A stretch of 64,000 nt of DNA from Odobenus rosmarus divergens (taxonomy: Eukaryota > Chordata > Mammalia > Carnivora > Odobenidae). The notes below the pieces were generated by a model that was given only the letters and a program-made list of their open reading frames with translations, had not been told where the DNA came from and made no database searches. The translations under genes were made by a program, and so were the position numbers. The stretch covers positions 4,357,629-4,421,628 of the forward strand of contig NW_004450267.1 of the NCBI RefSeq assembly GCF_000321225.1, read 5' to 3'. Shown here one piece after another: positions 33,871 to 45,099 of this stretch (position 1 is the stretch's first letter; the number at the start of each line of letters is the position of its first letter).

Positions 33871-34080
33871 GAGAAAATAAAATAAGAGTAGGATGCTGGC
33901 GGGGGCCGGGCAGTGTCTCACCATAAAAGCAGCCGAAGAGAGTGGAAACGCCCTCTGCAGTGGGAATCCAGATCTACTTTGGGTTACGGCCCTGGCACTC
34001 TTCACTTGAAGAAGCCACACACCTTTCTCTTCTTCACTTTCTTTACCAAAAAGGAGTATTCCCTACCTCCTAAGGACCAG
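33871..34080 (+). other. Possible non-coding exon (splice-site pair)
   Basis: A polypyrimidine tract and TTTTCTTTTTCAG end at 33870. A full-consensus donor CAG|GTAAGTG follows at 34080/34081, framing 210 bp of repeat-free DNA. All three forward frames contain a stop, so it could only be a UTR or lncRNA exon. Such pairs also occur by chance. There is no promoter or neighbouring exon to support it. Confidence 0.15.
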
Positions 34081-34813
34081 GTAAGTGCTTTGCAAACTAC
34101 AGAACAATGGAAACAGAAAGTAAAACGGCTGCCACGGATGAGAGCTCCCAGCCGCCCGCTGATGAAGCCACAGGCTGTGGCCAGCTCCCTGACCCTCCCC
34201 AGGGTGCATCTGACCCCGCAGTAACCCTACACCGAGGCCCCACACAGGCCTCAGGCTTTGGGGAACTGACCCTACGGAGCTACTTCAAACCCCTGTGGAC
34301 TGATGCGGTTTGTGAGGGCAGGCACAGGAACGCGATAATCTTGCAAGTGTACCCGAGCTCAGTTTCCTAATCCATAGGCGGGCCTGGATTTCTCTGACGG
34401 GTTTGTTTCAATTCCAACTTCTACTTCCTAGGGTCTGAGGAGCAGCGATTTTGGGGTATCACCTCCCTCTCCAACGGAAAGATGGTAGTCCATCCCCCGG
34501 GGCCTTAAGGCAAAGCCTCGTGCCCCTGTCGGGGAATGGGTCTGCCCAGCAACGGAGCTGGCCACCTGCAGCAGGTCCCGGCTGAAGACCAGCCCCTGTA
34601 GAGTTTGGGTAGCGGGTGGAAACACTGGGAGGGAGGAGAGCGAGCCGAGGAAGGAAGCCTCAGTAGTCCAGGGCATGAAGGGGAGCAGGCAGCAAAGGGA
34701 GGGACACAGGACAGGTCAGGGAGTGAGGAAGAGGCAGGAGGGAGGCAGAGGCTCTGGGAATAAGGCCCTGGAATGATGTGGTAGTATCTCAGGTGTCAGG
34801 TGGAGGGGGCAGT

Positions 34814-34828
34814 CCCCCCCCCCCCCCC
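34814..34828. repeat. Poly(C) tract, 15 bp
   Basis: An uninterrupted C homopolymer after GGGGGCAGT. Its length may be inexact. Confidence 0.85.
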
Positions 34829-35479
34829 GCAGGGCCCCTGCCTTTGGGGGCCTCCCAGAGGTCCCATGCGGAAACCAGCCAGATTTCCACCTGACTTGGC
34901 CCCACCCTGTTGGGAACTCTGGAAATTCTGTGCTGGCTGACTTTAACTATTAAGTCCTCTCTGCTTCGGAGGAGCCATGCCCCCAGCAGACAGGCAAGTG
35001 TATGTTTCTGTGGGTGAGTTCTTGCCCGGTGGGGAGGAGTTTGCTTAGGAAGTGGGCTCGCTGCTCCCTACATTCCCAAGCTGACAGAGGCCTGCCCATG
35101 CCCCCCCACCCCTGCAACCAGGGCCAGACCAGCAGCTGCAGGGTGCTGGCCCCAGGTCCCTTGCTGGCTCTTGACCGACACAAGCCCGAGTGTGCACACA
35201 CACACTCCTCGCCCTCAGCTCCATCAGACCAGGCACCCGGGGGCCAGGGTCCCTGTCAGGGTCCCGTGGGGAGCCGTGGGGAGAGCCTGCAGCCCCAACC
35301 CAGGGATTAAAGTGTTGGCCGCCGTAAAGCCCAGCAGCAGCCCAGCTGTCCCTGTACGCCAGCCCAGCCCACCGTCTGGAGCGTGTCGTCTGCGCACGAC
35401 TCCCAGGGTGCTGCTGAGGGCTGCGCCACCACCTCGGTGGGGAAGCTCCAGCTTCATCTGCTCTCGCACATCTGCTCTC

Positions 35480-35497
35480 CCGCCAGGGAGCAGCTGG
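35480..35497 (+). promoter_or_regulatory. CTCF-like motif
   Basis: CCGCCAGGGAGCAGCTGG resembles the CTCF core with a few departures. It lies in the GC-richest part of the window. Motif resemblance only. Confidence 0.2.
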
Positions 35498-35919
35498 AAG
35501 GGGATTACCCTCTGTGTCCGCTCGCCCTGGGAAGCCCCGCGTCTCCCTCCGAGGAGTCCACATGCTCCTTCCTTGTGTTCTTTGGTCCTTCCAAGTGGCA
35601 TGAAAGACCTTTAGAAGCTAGTGTGTGTACAAAATGCCAGCAGGAAAACCCCAGGTTTCTGCTTTCTGAGTGGAGAGGGGCAAAGCTGGGGCTAAAAAAT
35701 GGATATAGTGTTAAGGAGAGCTTCACAGGTAAAACAACGCAGGGCCCCATAACCTGAAAGCTTTTGAAAGGACAGCTGGAGCCAGGGCTTCTGACTATGT
35801 ACACCTGTGGCCAAGTTACACGCCCCCCACCATAGCCCCCCAACGCCCAACATATAAATCGGAGTAATAATAATGTCCACTTGTCTTGAGTTAGGGGTAC
35901 GATCGGCCACTCTTCATAT

Positions 35920-36090
35920 ATTATCTTAGTCAATCCTACCAAAAATCCTGGGTAGGTAGTCATCTCTCCGTTTTACGGAAGAAGAAACTGAGGCTCACAG
36001 AGATTAAGTAACTTGCCCAAAGTTATAACTAGTGGGTAGAACAGCTAAGATTAGAACTTTGGACTGTCAGACTCCATGTCGCATGCTTGC
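35920..36090 (-). mobile_element. MIR SINE
   Basis: TATTATCTTAGTCAATCCTAC, GTTTTACGGAAGAAGAAACTG, AGGCTCACAGAGATTAAGTAA, CTTGCCCAAAGTTATAACTAG and TTAGAACTTTGGACTGTCAG form a well-preserved antisense MIR. Confidence 0.88.
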
Positions 36091-37079
36091 CCCATTTTTA
36101 CACCAAAGAAAAATTTTTAGTCAAGCGGAGATGGTTCTTTTCATATCTGCGTGTTCTTTCTGTGGGTGGATCAGAACAGAGAAACACATGGACACAGCTA
36201 AGCATCAGGTCAAGCTGACCTCCCCTCCCTGCCTTCCAGGCAGCAGGTGGCTTCTGAGCACGTCCGGGAGCAATGCTGTTTCCAATCAGTCCAGGTACCA
36301 AAGGCTCACAGCGATGTCTGCGGAGCTTCGAAAAATCCTCCCACTTGCTGCACCTTCATTTTACCAGTGGTCAAAAACCAAAACCAAAACCAAAACACAG
36401 ACATTGAAAGCTTAAGAAAAGTGTAGGGAAGAAAAATTTACAATTGATAAAATTCTATTTTTTTTTCTTTTCTTTGAATTGGGATAAAACTGATAAGATT
36501 CTCATTATTGTGGCAGAACACTTTTTCTACTAGATTTGATCTCAGAGTCTAAGGAGAGAAGGTAGGGCCCCCTGGAGACTTCCTCCCCAATGTAGCACCT
36601 CTTCTGGTCAGCAGTGATTGGGAGACCTATATGTGCCTTATAGTTCGCAGGTCAGAGAGGACTTCAGAAACAAGAAGGTGGGAGGGGGGGACATTTTATC
36701 CATCTATGTCCAGACTCCCTGTTACTACTTCCAGTGGGGGGAACACTTCCATTCACTGTGATTGCTTCTGCAAACCAGAAGGGAGACGGTGGCTTGAGAG
36801 GAAGCCAGGCGTGGAACATGCCGCACACACTCAGGGATATTTAAACCTGCCCAGGCCCGTGGAGTTAACCTCTCCCTGCAGTGACCTCATGGGGACAAGA
36901 TGTGTATATCTGGTGCCAGGATGAGGCTGCGGCTTCACACAAAAAAAGTCTATGAGCTTTGAAAGAACTCATGTCTCTAATCATAAAGCCGTGACCCAGA
37001 GAGTACACACCCAGAGTGGATTTTGGCCTAATTGCCAATGTGGCCATCTTTATTGATGACATCCACCTGGTTCCGTTCC
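36091..37079. other. Unique sequence, no gene recognised
   Basis: Single-copy apart from a short (CAAAAC)n array. Frames of up to 127 codons show no domain. Confidence 0.45.
36373..36396. repeat. (ACCAAA)n short tandem repeat
   Basis: Four hexamer-type units of AACCAA phase occur in a row. A related two-unit run lies at about 23641-23658. Confidence 0.9.
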
Positions 37080-37300
37080 ATTCTACAAATATTTCCTGAG
37101 TTCCTACTATGTGCCAGCGCTGAATTAGACATCGGGGATGCAGATATAAACCAGCCATGCCCTCTGACCCAAAAGAGCTCATTACCTCTGGGAAAAGAGA
37201 TCACAGAAGTTGCGTGAAGAGGGAGCGCCACTGGACAGTCAACAAATGTGTTTTGAGGGCCCACTAGGTACTGAGCATGCAGAACTAGGGATTCCAAAAA
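37080..37300 (-). mobile_element. Two adjacent L2 LINE 3' ends
   Basis: ATTTCCTGAGTTCCTACTATG with TGCCAGCGCTGAATTAGACA is one antisense L2 end (37080-37215). CAACAAATGTGTTTTGAGGGC with CCACTAGGTACTGAGCATGC begins a second (37235-37300). The same terminus twice in tandem means two insertions or a duplication. Confidence 0.65.
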
Positions 37301-37454
37301 AGGGTTTGGGGAGGACATCTGATGGCAAATTCACTCACTTTTTGATCATATAAACCATATTCAGTCCAGTTTTATGGACAAGTTCTTATCATTTAGGAAC
37401 TTTTAAAAATGATTTTAATGCCTTTTAATTTTGATTTTTTAATGTCTTTCTTGC

Positions 37455-37545
37455 CAGACTGTTAAGCTTCACAGGGGCTGGGCTACAGATATGCCTTGTG
37501 CACAGTATGTCTCCAATGCTGAGACGGTGTCTGGTCTAGTGAGTT
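37455..37545 (+). mobile_element. L2 LINE 3'-end fragment
   Basis: CCAGACTGTTAAGCTTCACA and GGGGCTGGGCTACAGATATG, then GCACAGTATGTCTCCAATGC, follow the sense L2 terminus. Diverged. Confidence 0.45.
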
Positions 37546-37665
37546 GTCAAGAAAATCATGAACCTGGGGAAGCTTGCAGACTGTGGGGATGGACATGAGA
37601 TGGAGTATGGAACAAAAGTCCTGCTCACCAATTATCCTACGAAACAAAAGTGAATAATAGCAAAG

Positions 37666-37706
37666 TCTCCCTCTCTCTCTCTCTCTCTCAATTACACACA
37701 CACACA
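37666..37706. repeat. (CT)n and (CA)n microsatellites
   Basis: About 24 bp of CT repeats are separated by AATTA from about 13 bp of CA repeats. Confidence 0.9.
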
Positions 37707-38235
37707 TACTATAGTCAATTAAGGGCATAGGATGAATTGTGGGCTTCAAACTTCCATGGTCTTCAAGCTTTGAACCATCAAATGGCAGATACCTTGGTTG
37801 GATCTCTCAATACCCACTTCAACTTCCTTTTTCTTGCCATCTCCAGCATAGAGTCTAGAAATCTAAAACACTTACCTAACTCCCCAGCTTTAGTGGCCGC
37901 TAGGGATGGTCACAAGAGTTGGCACAAAGACTGGAGGTAGAGCGGCCATCCTGCAACCACGAGGACAAAGCCACACCCAAGCTAGTCAGGCTCAGAGGCA
38001 GTACAAACACCGGGGTCCCGACAGGCCTTCTCAGAGCTGCAATACCAGCCCTGGATGACTCACCCCTGGGCGTCTTGTTACAGGAGGCAAAAGATCCCTT
38101 CATTGTTCAAGTCACTCTAGTTGGCGCATTTTACTTGTACCTGAGCACAAGCACTAATACGTATAAACTAGCACGATTGAGCACTTCACAGTTGCCAAAG
38201 GCTTTCTATTCATTAGCCATCACACTGAGAGGCAC
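37707..38235. other. Unique sequence, no gene recognised
   Basis: Single-copy sequence. A 108-codon plus-strand frame at 37919-38245 has no recognised feature. Confidence 0.4.
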
Positions 38236-38412
38236 AACTAGCTAACATTTATAGAGCATTTACTTTATGCCAGCAACTATTCCAAGTTATTTACCTGTAC
38301 CAACTCTTTACTCCTCATTTATTATCAATCCCATTTTACAGAGGAAGAAACAGGCTTGGGCAGGCTACGTAGCTTGCACACATCTGGGAAAAGACAGAAC
38401 CTTGAGCTGAGC
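38236..38412 (-). mobile_element. MIR SINE
   Basis: AGCTAACATTTATAGAGCATT, ACTTTATGCCAGCAACTATT, CCATTTTACAGAGGAAGAAAC and CAGGCTACGTAGCTTGCACA give the antisense MIR order. Confidence 0.85.
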
Positions 38413-38466
38413 TCTTCACCACCCCCATCACCCCTCAGCATGTCCTCCCAATCTCTTCAATGAAGT

Positions 38467-38654
38467 CATTCTCAAAGGGTGCCCCCCCAGACCTGCAGCA
38501 TCAGCACCCCCATTGGAACTTGTTAGAAGTGCAAATTCTCAGTCCCCACCAGAGACCAACTGAATCAGAAACTCTAGGGCTGAGGCCAGCACTCTGGATT
38601 TTTAACAAGCCCGAAAGGAGTTCCTGATGTGTGCTAAGGCTTGAGGAACCACTG
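38467..38654 (-). mobile_element. MER5A hAT-Charlie MITE, near full length
   Basis: CATTCTCAAAGGGTGCCCCC, CTGCAGCATCAGCACCCCCA, GGAACTTGTTAGAAGTGCAA, GACCAACTGAATCAGAAACT, TTTTTAACAAGCCCGAAAGG and the terminus GAGGAACCACTG follow MER5A in antisense throughout. It is inverted relative to the copy at 4345-4522. Confidence 0.92.
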
Positions 38655-39149
38655 CTTTAGAATATGCGGAGAACCTTTGTTATTCTCTTCTGGACATTCC
38701 TTGTTGCACCTGTTGTCAGTCTCCTCCTTAGGTTCCAAATCTTGCAGTGCTTTCTTGATCCTGGGTGCTAGCCAATCTCCACAGCTGTCTTTATACATGA
38801 AGAAAAAGGATTCTTTGCTGTTATGGCCCCAAGTCTACCTCAGGTCTCAGGTCTGTAGCCACCTAAACTCTGTGGTGTCCCAGCTCTATCCATGTAATGT
38901 CAGGACCAAGTCCTTTTAACTGACATAGCCCAGCCCAGCACCGCCCCAGGCTGAATCAGCTCATTTGCTGTTCCAGGCACTCCAGTCTCTTCCTCATTCA
39001 TGCCAAAACACCTTCCAGATTCCATCTTGGGGAGCCCCATCAGGAGCTCCTACTTTCCTCTCAGCTCTGTCTTTGGCCCCGGTGGCCTTTAAGAGTCTGA
39101 GTTAGGGCCTGGAGCTACACAGGCGCTTCTAATTTCCAGGTTTTGTGAC
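38655..39149. other. Unique sequence, no gene recognised
   Basis: Single-copy sequence with C-rich patches. A 92-codon frame at 38641-38919 begins inside the MER5A and is not credible. Confidence 0.4.
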
Positions 39150-39315
39150 CTTTTTTCACAGCCCCAGAGCTAGAAGGGGTCTTTGGTACCATTCAGTTCA
39201 AAACCTCTGATTTTACTGGAAAACTGAGGCCAAAGGAGAAGAAGTGATAGGTCTACATTTATCAGAAAGTTGATGGAAGAATGAGGTAGAGCCCAAGTCT
39301 GCAGGGCAGGATGCT
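39150..39315 (-). mobile_element. MIR-class remnant
   Basis: CCATTCAGTTCAAAACCTCTG and TTTTACTGGAAAACTGAGGC, then GAGGTAGAGCCCAAGTCTGC, follow an antisense MIR-class order. Confidence 0.5.
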
Positions 39316-40599
39316 GTGTCTCTGACACCCAAGAGCAACTTCATGTCACCAGCTCAAGACACATGCCTAATAATTGTTTGGGGGGCAAATAGGCCCAGCT
39401 GCATTAGCTTCTGTTGGACAACATTCAAGATCAAACTCTGGACTAACCTGCACTTACTGAGGCTCCTCTCAAGGGCGGAGAGAAATCTCAGGCCTGTGGA
39501 GTGGGGAAGAAGTCGGGGCTACTGGTCTGGTTGAGGAGACCAAAAGATTTCTGTAGCAACAATGATTTCCTTTGGATATACACTAGCCCAAGTTTGAGCT
39601 GTCCATGGGAAAATAAAGGGATATTTATGATGTCGGTGGGGTGAGGAAGAGGAAAAATGCGGGTCATAAGTAAAGGGGCCTTTAAGGGAGGGCAAGAATT
39701 ATTGTGTTTGTTTTCTCCAAGGCTGCTGGGGAGATAAATGCAGGCCCTTTCAGAATGGCTACTGCCATGTTCGCTCAGCACGAGGTCCCATTAGTCAAGG
39801 TAACATGGGTAGAGGGATACCACACGTCCAATCTAAGTCCCAGCAGAGAGGGTCTGCCCTGGAGGATGACTCAACAGAGACCATGTTAATTTACTTAAAT
39901 TAAATTGCCAAACCTAGGTGCTCAGTGTAATTTTAAAGTGATATGAACATCAGAACCCTGGTTTCTGGGTAAGTTATCTAGTCTTGAAGCCTCCTGGCAT
40001 TCACAGGCAGCCAATTTCCTCCTGAGGAGTTTCTACTAATCTCTTCTCCAGGAATAGACCTTGGCTCCCAAGACAGTATCAGTGAGTTCAAGGCATAGCT
40101 TGACTCCAGCCCTAACATTGCCAAAGCAAAACACCCCGCCTATAGGCAAGTGGATGGAGATTTGCAGAGCCTTCCCTGAGGCCCCCCAAACCAGGATGGT
40201 TGCAGTGGTCTGTGAGCTTTGGAGTCCTCCCTGCTTCAGGGGCCTGGGGACTAAAGGATTGAAGGAAAGAGGGTGTCAGGAAGGAAGAACAGACATTCAC
40301 GCACACGTGACTAGCCTTAGCCACTCTGACCTACTTCTTCCTCACCCACCCTTTCTGCAGCAGCTTTCCCACATCATCTGCACTTCGTCTTTACGCCAAA
40401 CAGATTTACGCTATGGGGGGTGAAATCGTATCGGTTCCCAGGCTCTGAGTCTCCCTGGGAATACACTTCAACCAAAGAGAAAATATCGTTTGCAAAATAC
40501 CCCATTCAGATTTGCTTCAAAATAATATGGAAGGGGAACGTGGTGGGATTAGAGATGCAACAGGATTGTCTCTGAGTTGACCATTGTTAAAGCTGGGTG
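39316..40599. other. Unique sequence, no gene recognised
   Basis: Single-copy sequence. The 120-codon frame at 40061-40423 has no recognised motif. Confidence 0.45.
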
Positions 40600-41075
40600 A
40601 GGACATTATTCACAAAAGCCAAAAAGTGGAGGCAACCCACGTGTCCACTGACAAGTGAATGGTACACAAAATGTGGTCTGTCCACACAATGGAATATTAT
40701 TCAGCCTCAAAAGGGAAGGAAATCCTGGCACACACTACGGCATGGATGAAACTCGAGGACATTGTGTTAAGTGAAGTAAGCCAGTCACAAAAAGACTAAC
40801 AAACACTGTCTGATTTCGATTACAAGAGGCACCTATGGTAGTCAAGTTCACAGAGACAGAAAGGAGGACGGTGGCTGCCAGGAGCTGCGGGGGGGAGGAG
40901 AGATGCAGAGTTGTTGTTTCATGGGTAAAGAGTTTCAGTTTTGCAAGATTGAAAGAATTCTTGAGATCGCTTGTAGAACAAGGTGAATGTACTTAACACT
41001 ACTAAACTGTCCACTTAAAATTGATACGATGGTAAATTTTATGTCGTGTATTTTACCATAATTAAAAATTTAAAA
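40600..41075 (+). mobile_element. L1M (L1MA/L1MB-type) LINE 3' end
   Basis: GGACATTATTCACAAAAGCC, CCACACAATGGAATATTATTC, AGCCTCAAAAGGGAAGGAAA, AAGTGAAGTAAGCCAGTCAC, TGTCTGATTTCGATTACAAG and TTTTACCATAATTAAAAATT follow the L1M ORF2 end and 3' UTR. It is a second copy of the type at 19451-20511. This one lacks the palindrome and reads 'ggcacacactacggcatgga' at the matching position, so it serves as an internal reference. Confidence 0.9.
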
Positions 41076-41199
41076 GAAAAAAATATTTTCAAGCTGAGTG
41101 ATGGTCATATGAGTGTTCATTATACTATTCTGTCTACTTCTGACTGTACTCAAAACCTTCTGTAACAAAAAGATAATGCTAAGAATGCTAAAAATGCCT

Positions 41200-41570
41200 C
41201 ATATACAATAGCAACAGAACTTATTTAAAAATCTAGTAATAAACTTAAAAAGAAATGTGCAAGGTCCATATTAAAAATACCATAAAACTTGGGGCGCCTG
41301 GGTGGCTCAGTCGGTTAAGCGTCTGCCTTCAGCTCAGGTCATGATCCCAGGGTGCTGGAATCGAGTCCCGCATCGGGCTCCCTGCTCAGCGGGGAGCCTG
41401 CTTCTCCCTCTCCCACTCCCCCTGCTTGTGTTCCTACTCTCGCTGTGTCTCTCTCTGTCAAATAACTAAAAATCTTTAAAAAAAAATACCATAAATCTTC
41501 ACTAACGTATATAACAGAGGTCTTGAATAAATCTGGTTATCTTGTTCCTGGATGGGAAGATGTACTCTTG
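41200..41570 (+). mobile_element. L1M LINE ORF2 fragment, interrupted
   Basis: ATACAATAGCAACAGAACTT, CTAGTAATAAACTTAAAAAG and TTGTTCCTGGATGGGAAGAT match the order of an internal ORF2 zone ('acaatagcaacaaaaatacctagg...ttcatggattggaaga'). A SINE interrupts it at 41291-41481. Confidence 0.6.
41291..41481 (+). mobile_element. Carnivore tRNA-Lys SINE, young type
   Basis: GGGCGCCTGGGTGGCTCAGT and GCGTCTGCCTTCAGCTCAGG open the element, and CCACTCCCCCTGCTTGTG and TCTGTCAAATAACTAAAAAT close it. The target-site duplication AAAAATACCATAAA(A/T)CTT lies at 41273-41290 and 41482-41499 with one mismatch. Confidence 0.97.
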
Positions 41571-42479
41571 GAGTGAGGTCCATCTTTTCTTTATTTATCT
41601 TTAAATTTAGTTCCATCTTTCCAAAAAGTCAAAAGGAAACTGTTCTGAGGAACAACAGGATGACTCTAATATTCCTCAGGAAGAGGATATGCAGAGGAAG
41701 AGCCAAGTAAAGGTGAAGAAAAGAAGAGAAGCAAATGGACACGGGAAAGAGGGAAGCAAACCTGATTTTGACGCTATGGTGATTCAGACTCTGCCGTGGC
41801 AGCACAGGAATACACAAAGACACCACAGAAGCTCAGCAGAGAGTGAAGAAATGGATGCTGGGAGCAGTTTAATGTGTCTCCTTGCCCTCCTGCAACTCCT
41901 GCCCCACCCACCTGCCTCTTCTGGGCCCAGCAGCTGCGGAGGGCTGCCAGGCAGGCAAGGGACCGGGGGAAACAGGCCAGGTAGTTGAGGCAGGGCTCTC
42001 TCTCCCTAAGAGAGCCTCAGGTGAGATTCTGAAGGAAGCACGACTCTGGTCACGTGTACCCAGGCAAATCCCTACCCCATCCCACCTCTCGTCCTACCCT
42101 CAAGAAGCTAAGGAGGGACCCAACAGGTGAGCTGAGGGTGTGACATCTTCGGGACCTTGAGACCAGGAGCAGCGAGCTCCTCCTGCAGCTTCAGCAGGGG
42201 CCTACCTGTCTGTCTACTCTTGCACGAGCCTCCTCCACAACCGTCAGTTTTCCAGCCACTGAGCCACAGGGAGCAGGCAAAGAGAGGAAACAACATACCC
42301 TGGACACCTGTAGCCCCAAGGAGAGAAACCTACCAAATATCCGGAACAGGCTTCTAAAGAGCCAGCGGCAGAGACAGATGACAACTTTAACAACAAAACC
42401 ACAAAAAGACCCCAGTGAAAACATCCTGAAACCAAAAACCATGCTTTTTTAGGGAAAAAAAAAAGCGAATAATTTAAGG
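41571..42479. other. Unassigned sequence upstream of a HAL1-like repeat
   Basis: No clear gene. Purine-rich stretches near 41680-41860 could be decayed L1/HAL1 5' sequence, but I cannot show this. Frames are under 100 codons. Confidence 0.35.
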
Positions 42480-43480
42480 GAAAGGTAGAGCTGAGACTAG
42501 AATTGGTGTGGCCTGGAAGATAAAGTGGGAGAAATATCACCAACCGTAGAAAAATACAAAGAAATTGAAACCATGAGATTTGGAGGGCAGATCTAGGCGC
42601 TCTAACACAGGACTAATTGAGTCCCAGAGGACAAAATAAGATGGTGGAATAACATCTACAGACTCTTAGGGTCAAGAACAGCAGTCCCCAAATCCTATAC
42701 CTAGACAAGTTGTCATTCACCCGTGAGAGTTGAAATATATACACAAAAATATTTTTATAAATACGCATGGATTCAAAAATTATAAGACTCTGAAGAAAAT
42801 AGTTTTTAAAAGACTGCAACCAAAATCAAACAAATTATAATAGAGAAGAGAGGAAACAGGATGATCGGTAAGCCATGTTTAACTATATACACACACACGC
42901 ACACACACACGCTTACCTATGTATATACGCACATATATGTGTATGTGCCATAGATATGTACACGCATGTTTCGTTTGATATAAACGGGTAATAATAGACT
43001 GTGGGAAAATGTGTAATGCTGAATAAGGATTCTGAAGATAGAGGTGAAATACTGCAAAGGAAATGCTAATAAGACCGAGAAAGAAAAGTACTGTGCAATT
43101 TCAGCAAAACCTAGGAGTTGGGGGCAGGGCATGCAGAGTAAAAGCATCCTAAAGGCTCTTGGGGGAAGGAGGGTAGAATACTTTCACTTCACAGGGAACA
43201 TGAAAGTATTCTGAATATCTCATTGGTGGAGGGAAGAAGCACCTAAACGGGAAAGATAATAAGGGACTAGAGTATCTAAGTGGGAGAAAAATATCTCCTT
43301 TTCCTGTAATAGCATTCCTATAATAGTAAAGGAGAAGAGCACCAGAAAAGGAAAGGGGAGATAACCATTAATGAGATGGAAAGAGTGCAGGGGAACGCCC
43401 ACATTAGCAAGGTGGGAATGGAAAAGCAATTCGAGCAAACTAGCAAAATTAAAAGAAAAGAAAAAGAAAAAGAATCATCA
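42480..43480 (+). mobile_element. HAL1/L1M-like LINE fragment
   Basis: CAAATCCTATACCTAGACAAG, TTGTCATTCACCCGTGAGAG and ATGGATTCAAAAATTATAAG follow in order a HAL1/old L1 block ('atcctatacccagccaaactatcaatcaagtgtgagg'). The remainder is A-rich and diverged. A short (CA)n lies at 42886-42910. Confidence 0.5.
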
Positions 43481-43567
43481 CAAGCATAAGGAGTCAAATC
43501 AAGTACAATCGTTGTTAGGCTAAGTGTGAATGAACTGAATTCTCTGTTTAAAAAACAAAATCTATAG

Positions 43568-43759
43568 GGGCGTCTGGGTGGCTTAGTCGTTAAGCGTCTG
43601 CCTTCGGCTCAGGTCATGATCCCAGGGTCCTGGGATCGAGGCCCGCGTCAGGCTCCCTGCTCAGCCGGGAGCCTGGTTCTCCCTCTCCCACTCCCCCTGC
43701 TTGTGTTTTCTCTCTTGCTGTGTCTCTCTCTGTCAAATAAATAAATAAAATATTTTTTA
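43568..43759 (+). mobile_element. Carnivore tRNA-Lys SINE, young type
   Basis: GGGCGTCTGGGTGGCTTAGT and CGTTAAGCGTCTGCCTTCGG open the element, and TCAAATAAATAAATAAAAT closes it. The 'gtcgttaagcgtctgcc' head is, from memory, typical of bear and pinniped SINEs. The target-site duplication AAAATCTATAG is perfect (43557-43567 and 43760-43770). Confidence 0.97.
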
Positions 43760-44744
43760 AAAATCTATAGACTGGGCTAGGGGAAAAAAACCCCAAATCT
43801 ATCTTAATGCATTTAGAAGAAGCATACTTTAAAGTGACAATGAAAATTTAAAAGTTTAGGAACACATCCATATAGAGAGGAAATTTCGCTATCTGGTAAA
43901 AGAGACACTTCACATTATCAGAGAATGGATGAGTATTTCATAAAGAGTGTTGGGACTCAGATATGTATTAGGGAAAATTCAAAGTTGGATCAAAAAGAAA
44001 ATATCTGTAGGAAACGAGGCACAAGAAAATTAAAAGGCAAGCAACTGTTTCAGAGAAAATATTTACAACAAAGAACTAATATCCAGAATTTGTAAGGATA
44101 TCCCACAAATCAGTAAGAAAAAGAAAACTGCCCAGTGAAGCGATGGGCAAAGGATAATGGTCAAAGCCAAATGGTCAATACACCCATAAGACGAGGCTCC
44201 GTATTACTTAGAGTAAATGGGGGAATGCACATTATTACAACACAATGCCATTTTTCTCTCATCAGATTGGCCAAAGTGTTAAAGATTTATAACCCCAAAC
44301 TATGGCAAGGGTTGGGGGAATATAAGTACAGTCTCTTTGGAAGTCAAATTGACAATATCTAATACAATATTTTTGGCTTGAATCAAATACAATGGTAAAA
44401 GTGCATTTCTTTTGACGCAGAAATTCTATTTTTGTCATCCTTATTCTAGAAGAAGGTACATGTGTGCAAGGAGGCATGCTCACAGCAAAACACTGGTAAT
44501 AATGTAAATATGTATGAGTAAGGGAATGGTTAAATAAGCTGTGGCACACCCAAACTATGGAATCTTGCAGCCATTTTTAGAAAGAATGAGTTGGCATATA
44601 TCTAATGTAAAGAAAGATGAAAAGATATTTGCGACATATTGTAAAGTGAAAGAAGCAAGCTGCAGAGTCATTTATATAGTAGGTCACTGTTGTAAACAAA
44701 ATCCCACAAAATCACATTATACCCTTAGTGTATAAGTATGTAAA

Positions 44745-44953
44745 GGGGGGGTGGTGCCTGGGTGGCTCAGTCGGTTAAGCGGCCAACTCTGGATTTCTGC
44801 TCTGGTCATGATCTCAGGGTCCTAGGATGGAGCCCACCTCTGGCTTTGTGCTCAGCAGGGAGTCTGCTTGGGGATTCTCTCTCCCTCTGCCCCTCGCTCT
44901 GCTTGCACTCTCTCTCTCTCTCTCTAAAATAAAATAAATAAATCTTTTTTTTT
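44745..44953 (+). mobile_element. Carnivore tRNA-Lys SINE, old type (SINEC_b-like)
   Basis: GGTGCCTGGGTGGCTCAGTC, CCAACTCTGGATTTCTGCTC and AGTCTGCTTGGGGATTCTCT mark the longer old variant, ending TCTAAAATAAAATAAATAAA. The target-site duplication (44733-44744 and 44954-44965) has one mismatch in 12. Confidence 0.95.
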
Positions 44954-45099
44954 TAAGTAGGTAAATGGGGAGGGGACTGGGATTGGGGACAAGCAAAGGG
45001 AATACTAGTTTCATCTATATAGTTTGAGTTTTTACAATAAAAAAAGTAATCACGAATCGTATATGTGTAATGAAAAAATAGGTTTACCCATAACAAGGA

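Larger units (their letters stand above)
33484..35919. other. Unique sequence, partly GC-rich, no coding gene recognised
   Basis: Single-copy region. The 34.8-35.6 kb part is GC- and CpG-richer and has overlapping frames of 124-172 codons on both strands, typical of stop-poor GC-rich DNA. None resembles a known protein. A possible non-coding exon at 33871-34080 and a CTCF-like word at 35480-35497 are listed separately. Confidence 0.4.
43481..45065 (+). mobile_element. L1M LINE ORF2 and 3' end, interrupted twice
   Basis: GGCTAAGTGTGAATGAACTG, AAGAACTAATATCCAGAATTTG, TCATCAGATTGGCCAAAGTG, ACTATGGAATCTTGCAGCCA, AGTGAAAGAAGCAAGCTGCA and TTTTTACAATAAAAAAAG form an ordered run through ORF2 to the 3' end of an old L1. 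SINEs at 43568-43759 and 44745-44953 interrupt it. No functional frame remains. Confidence 0.85.

Noticed and set aside
35045..35614. Overlapping frames of 125-172 codons on both strands
   Set aside because: Simultaneous openness in several frames on both strands is what GC-rich, stop-poor DNA gives. The translations are R/P/G/A-rich and resemble no family.
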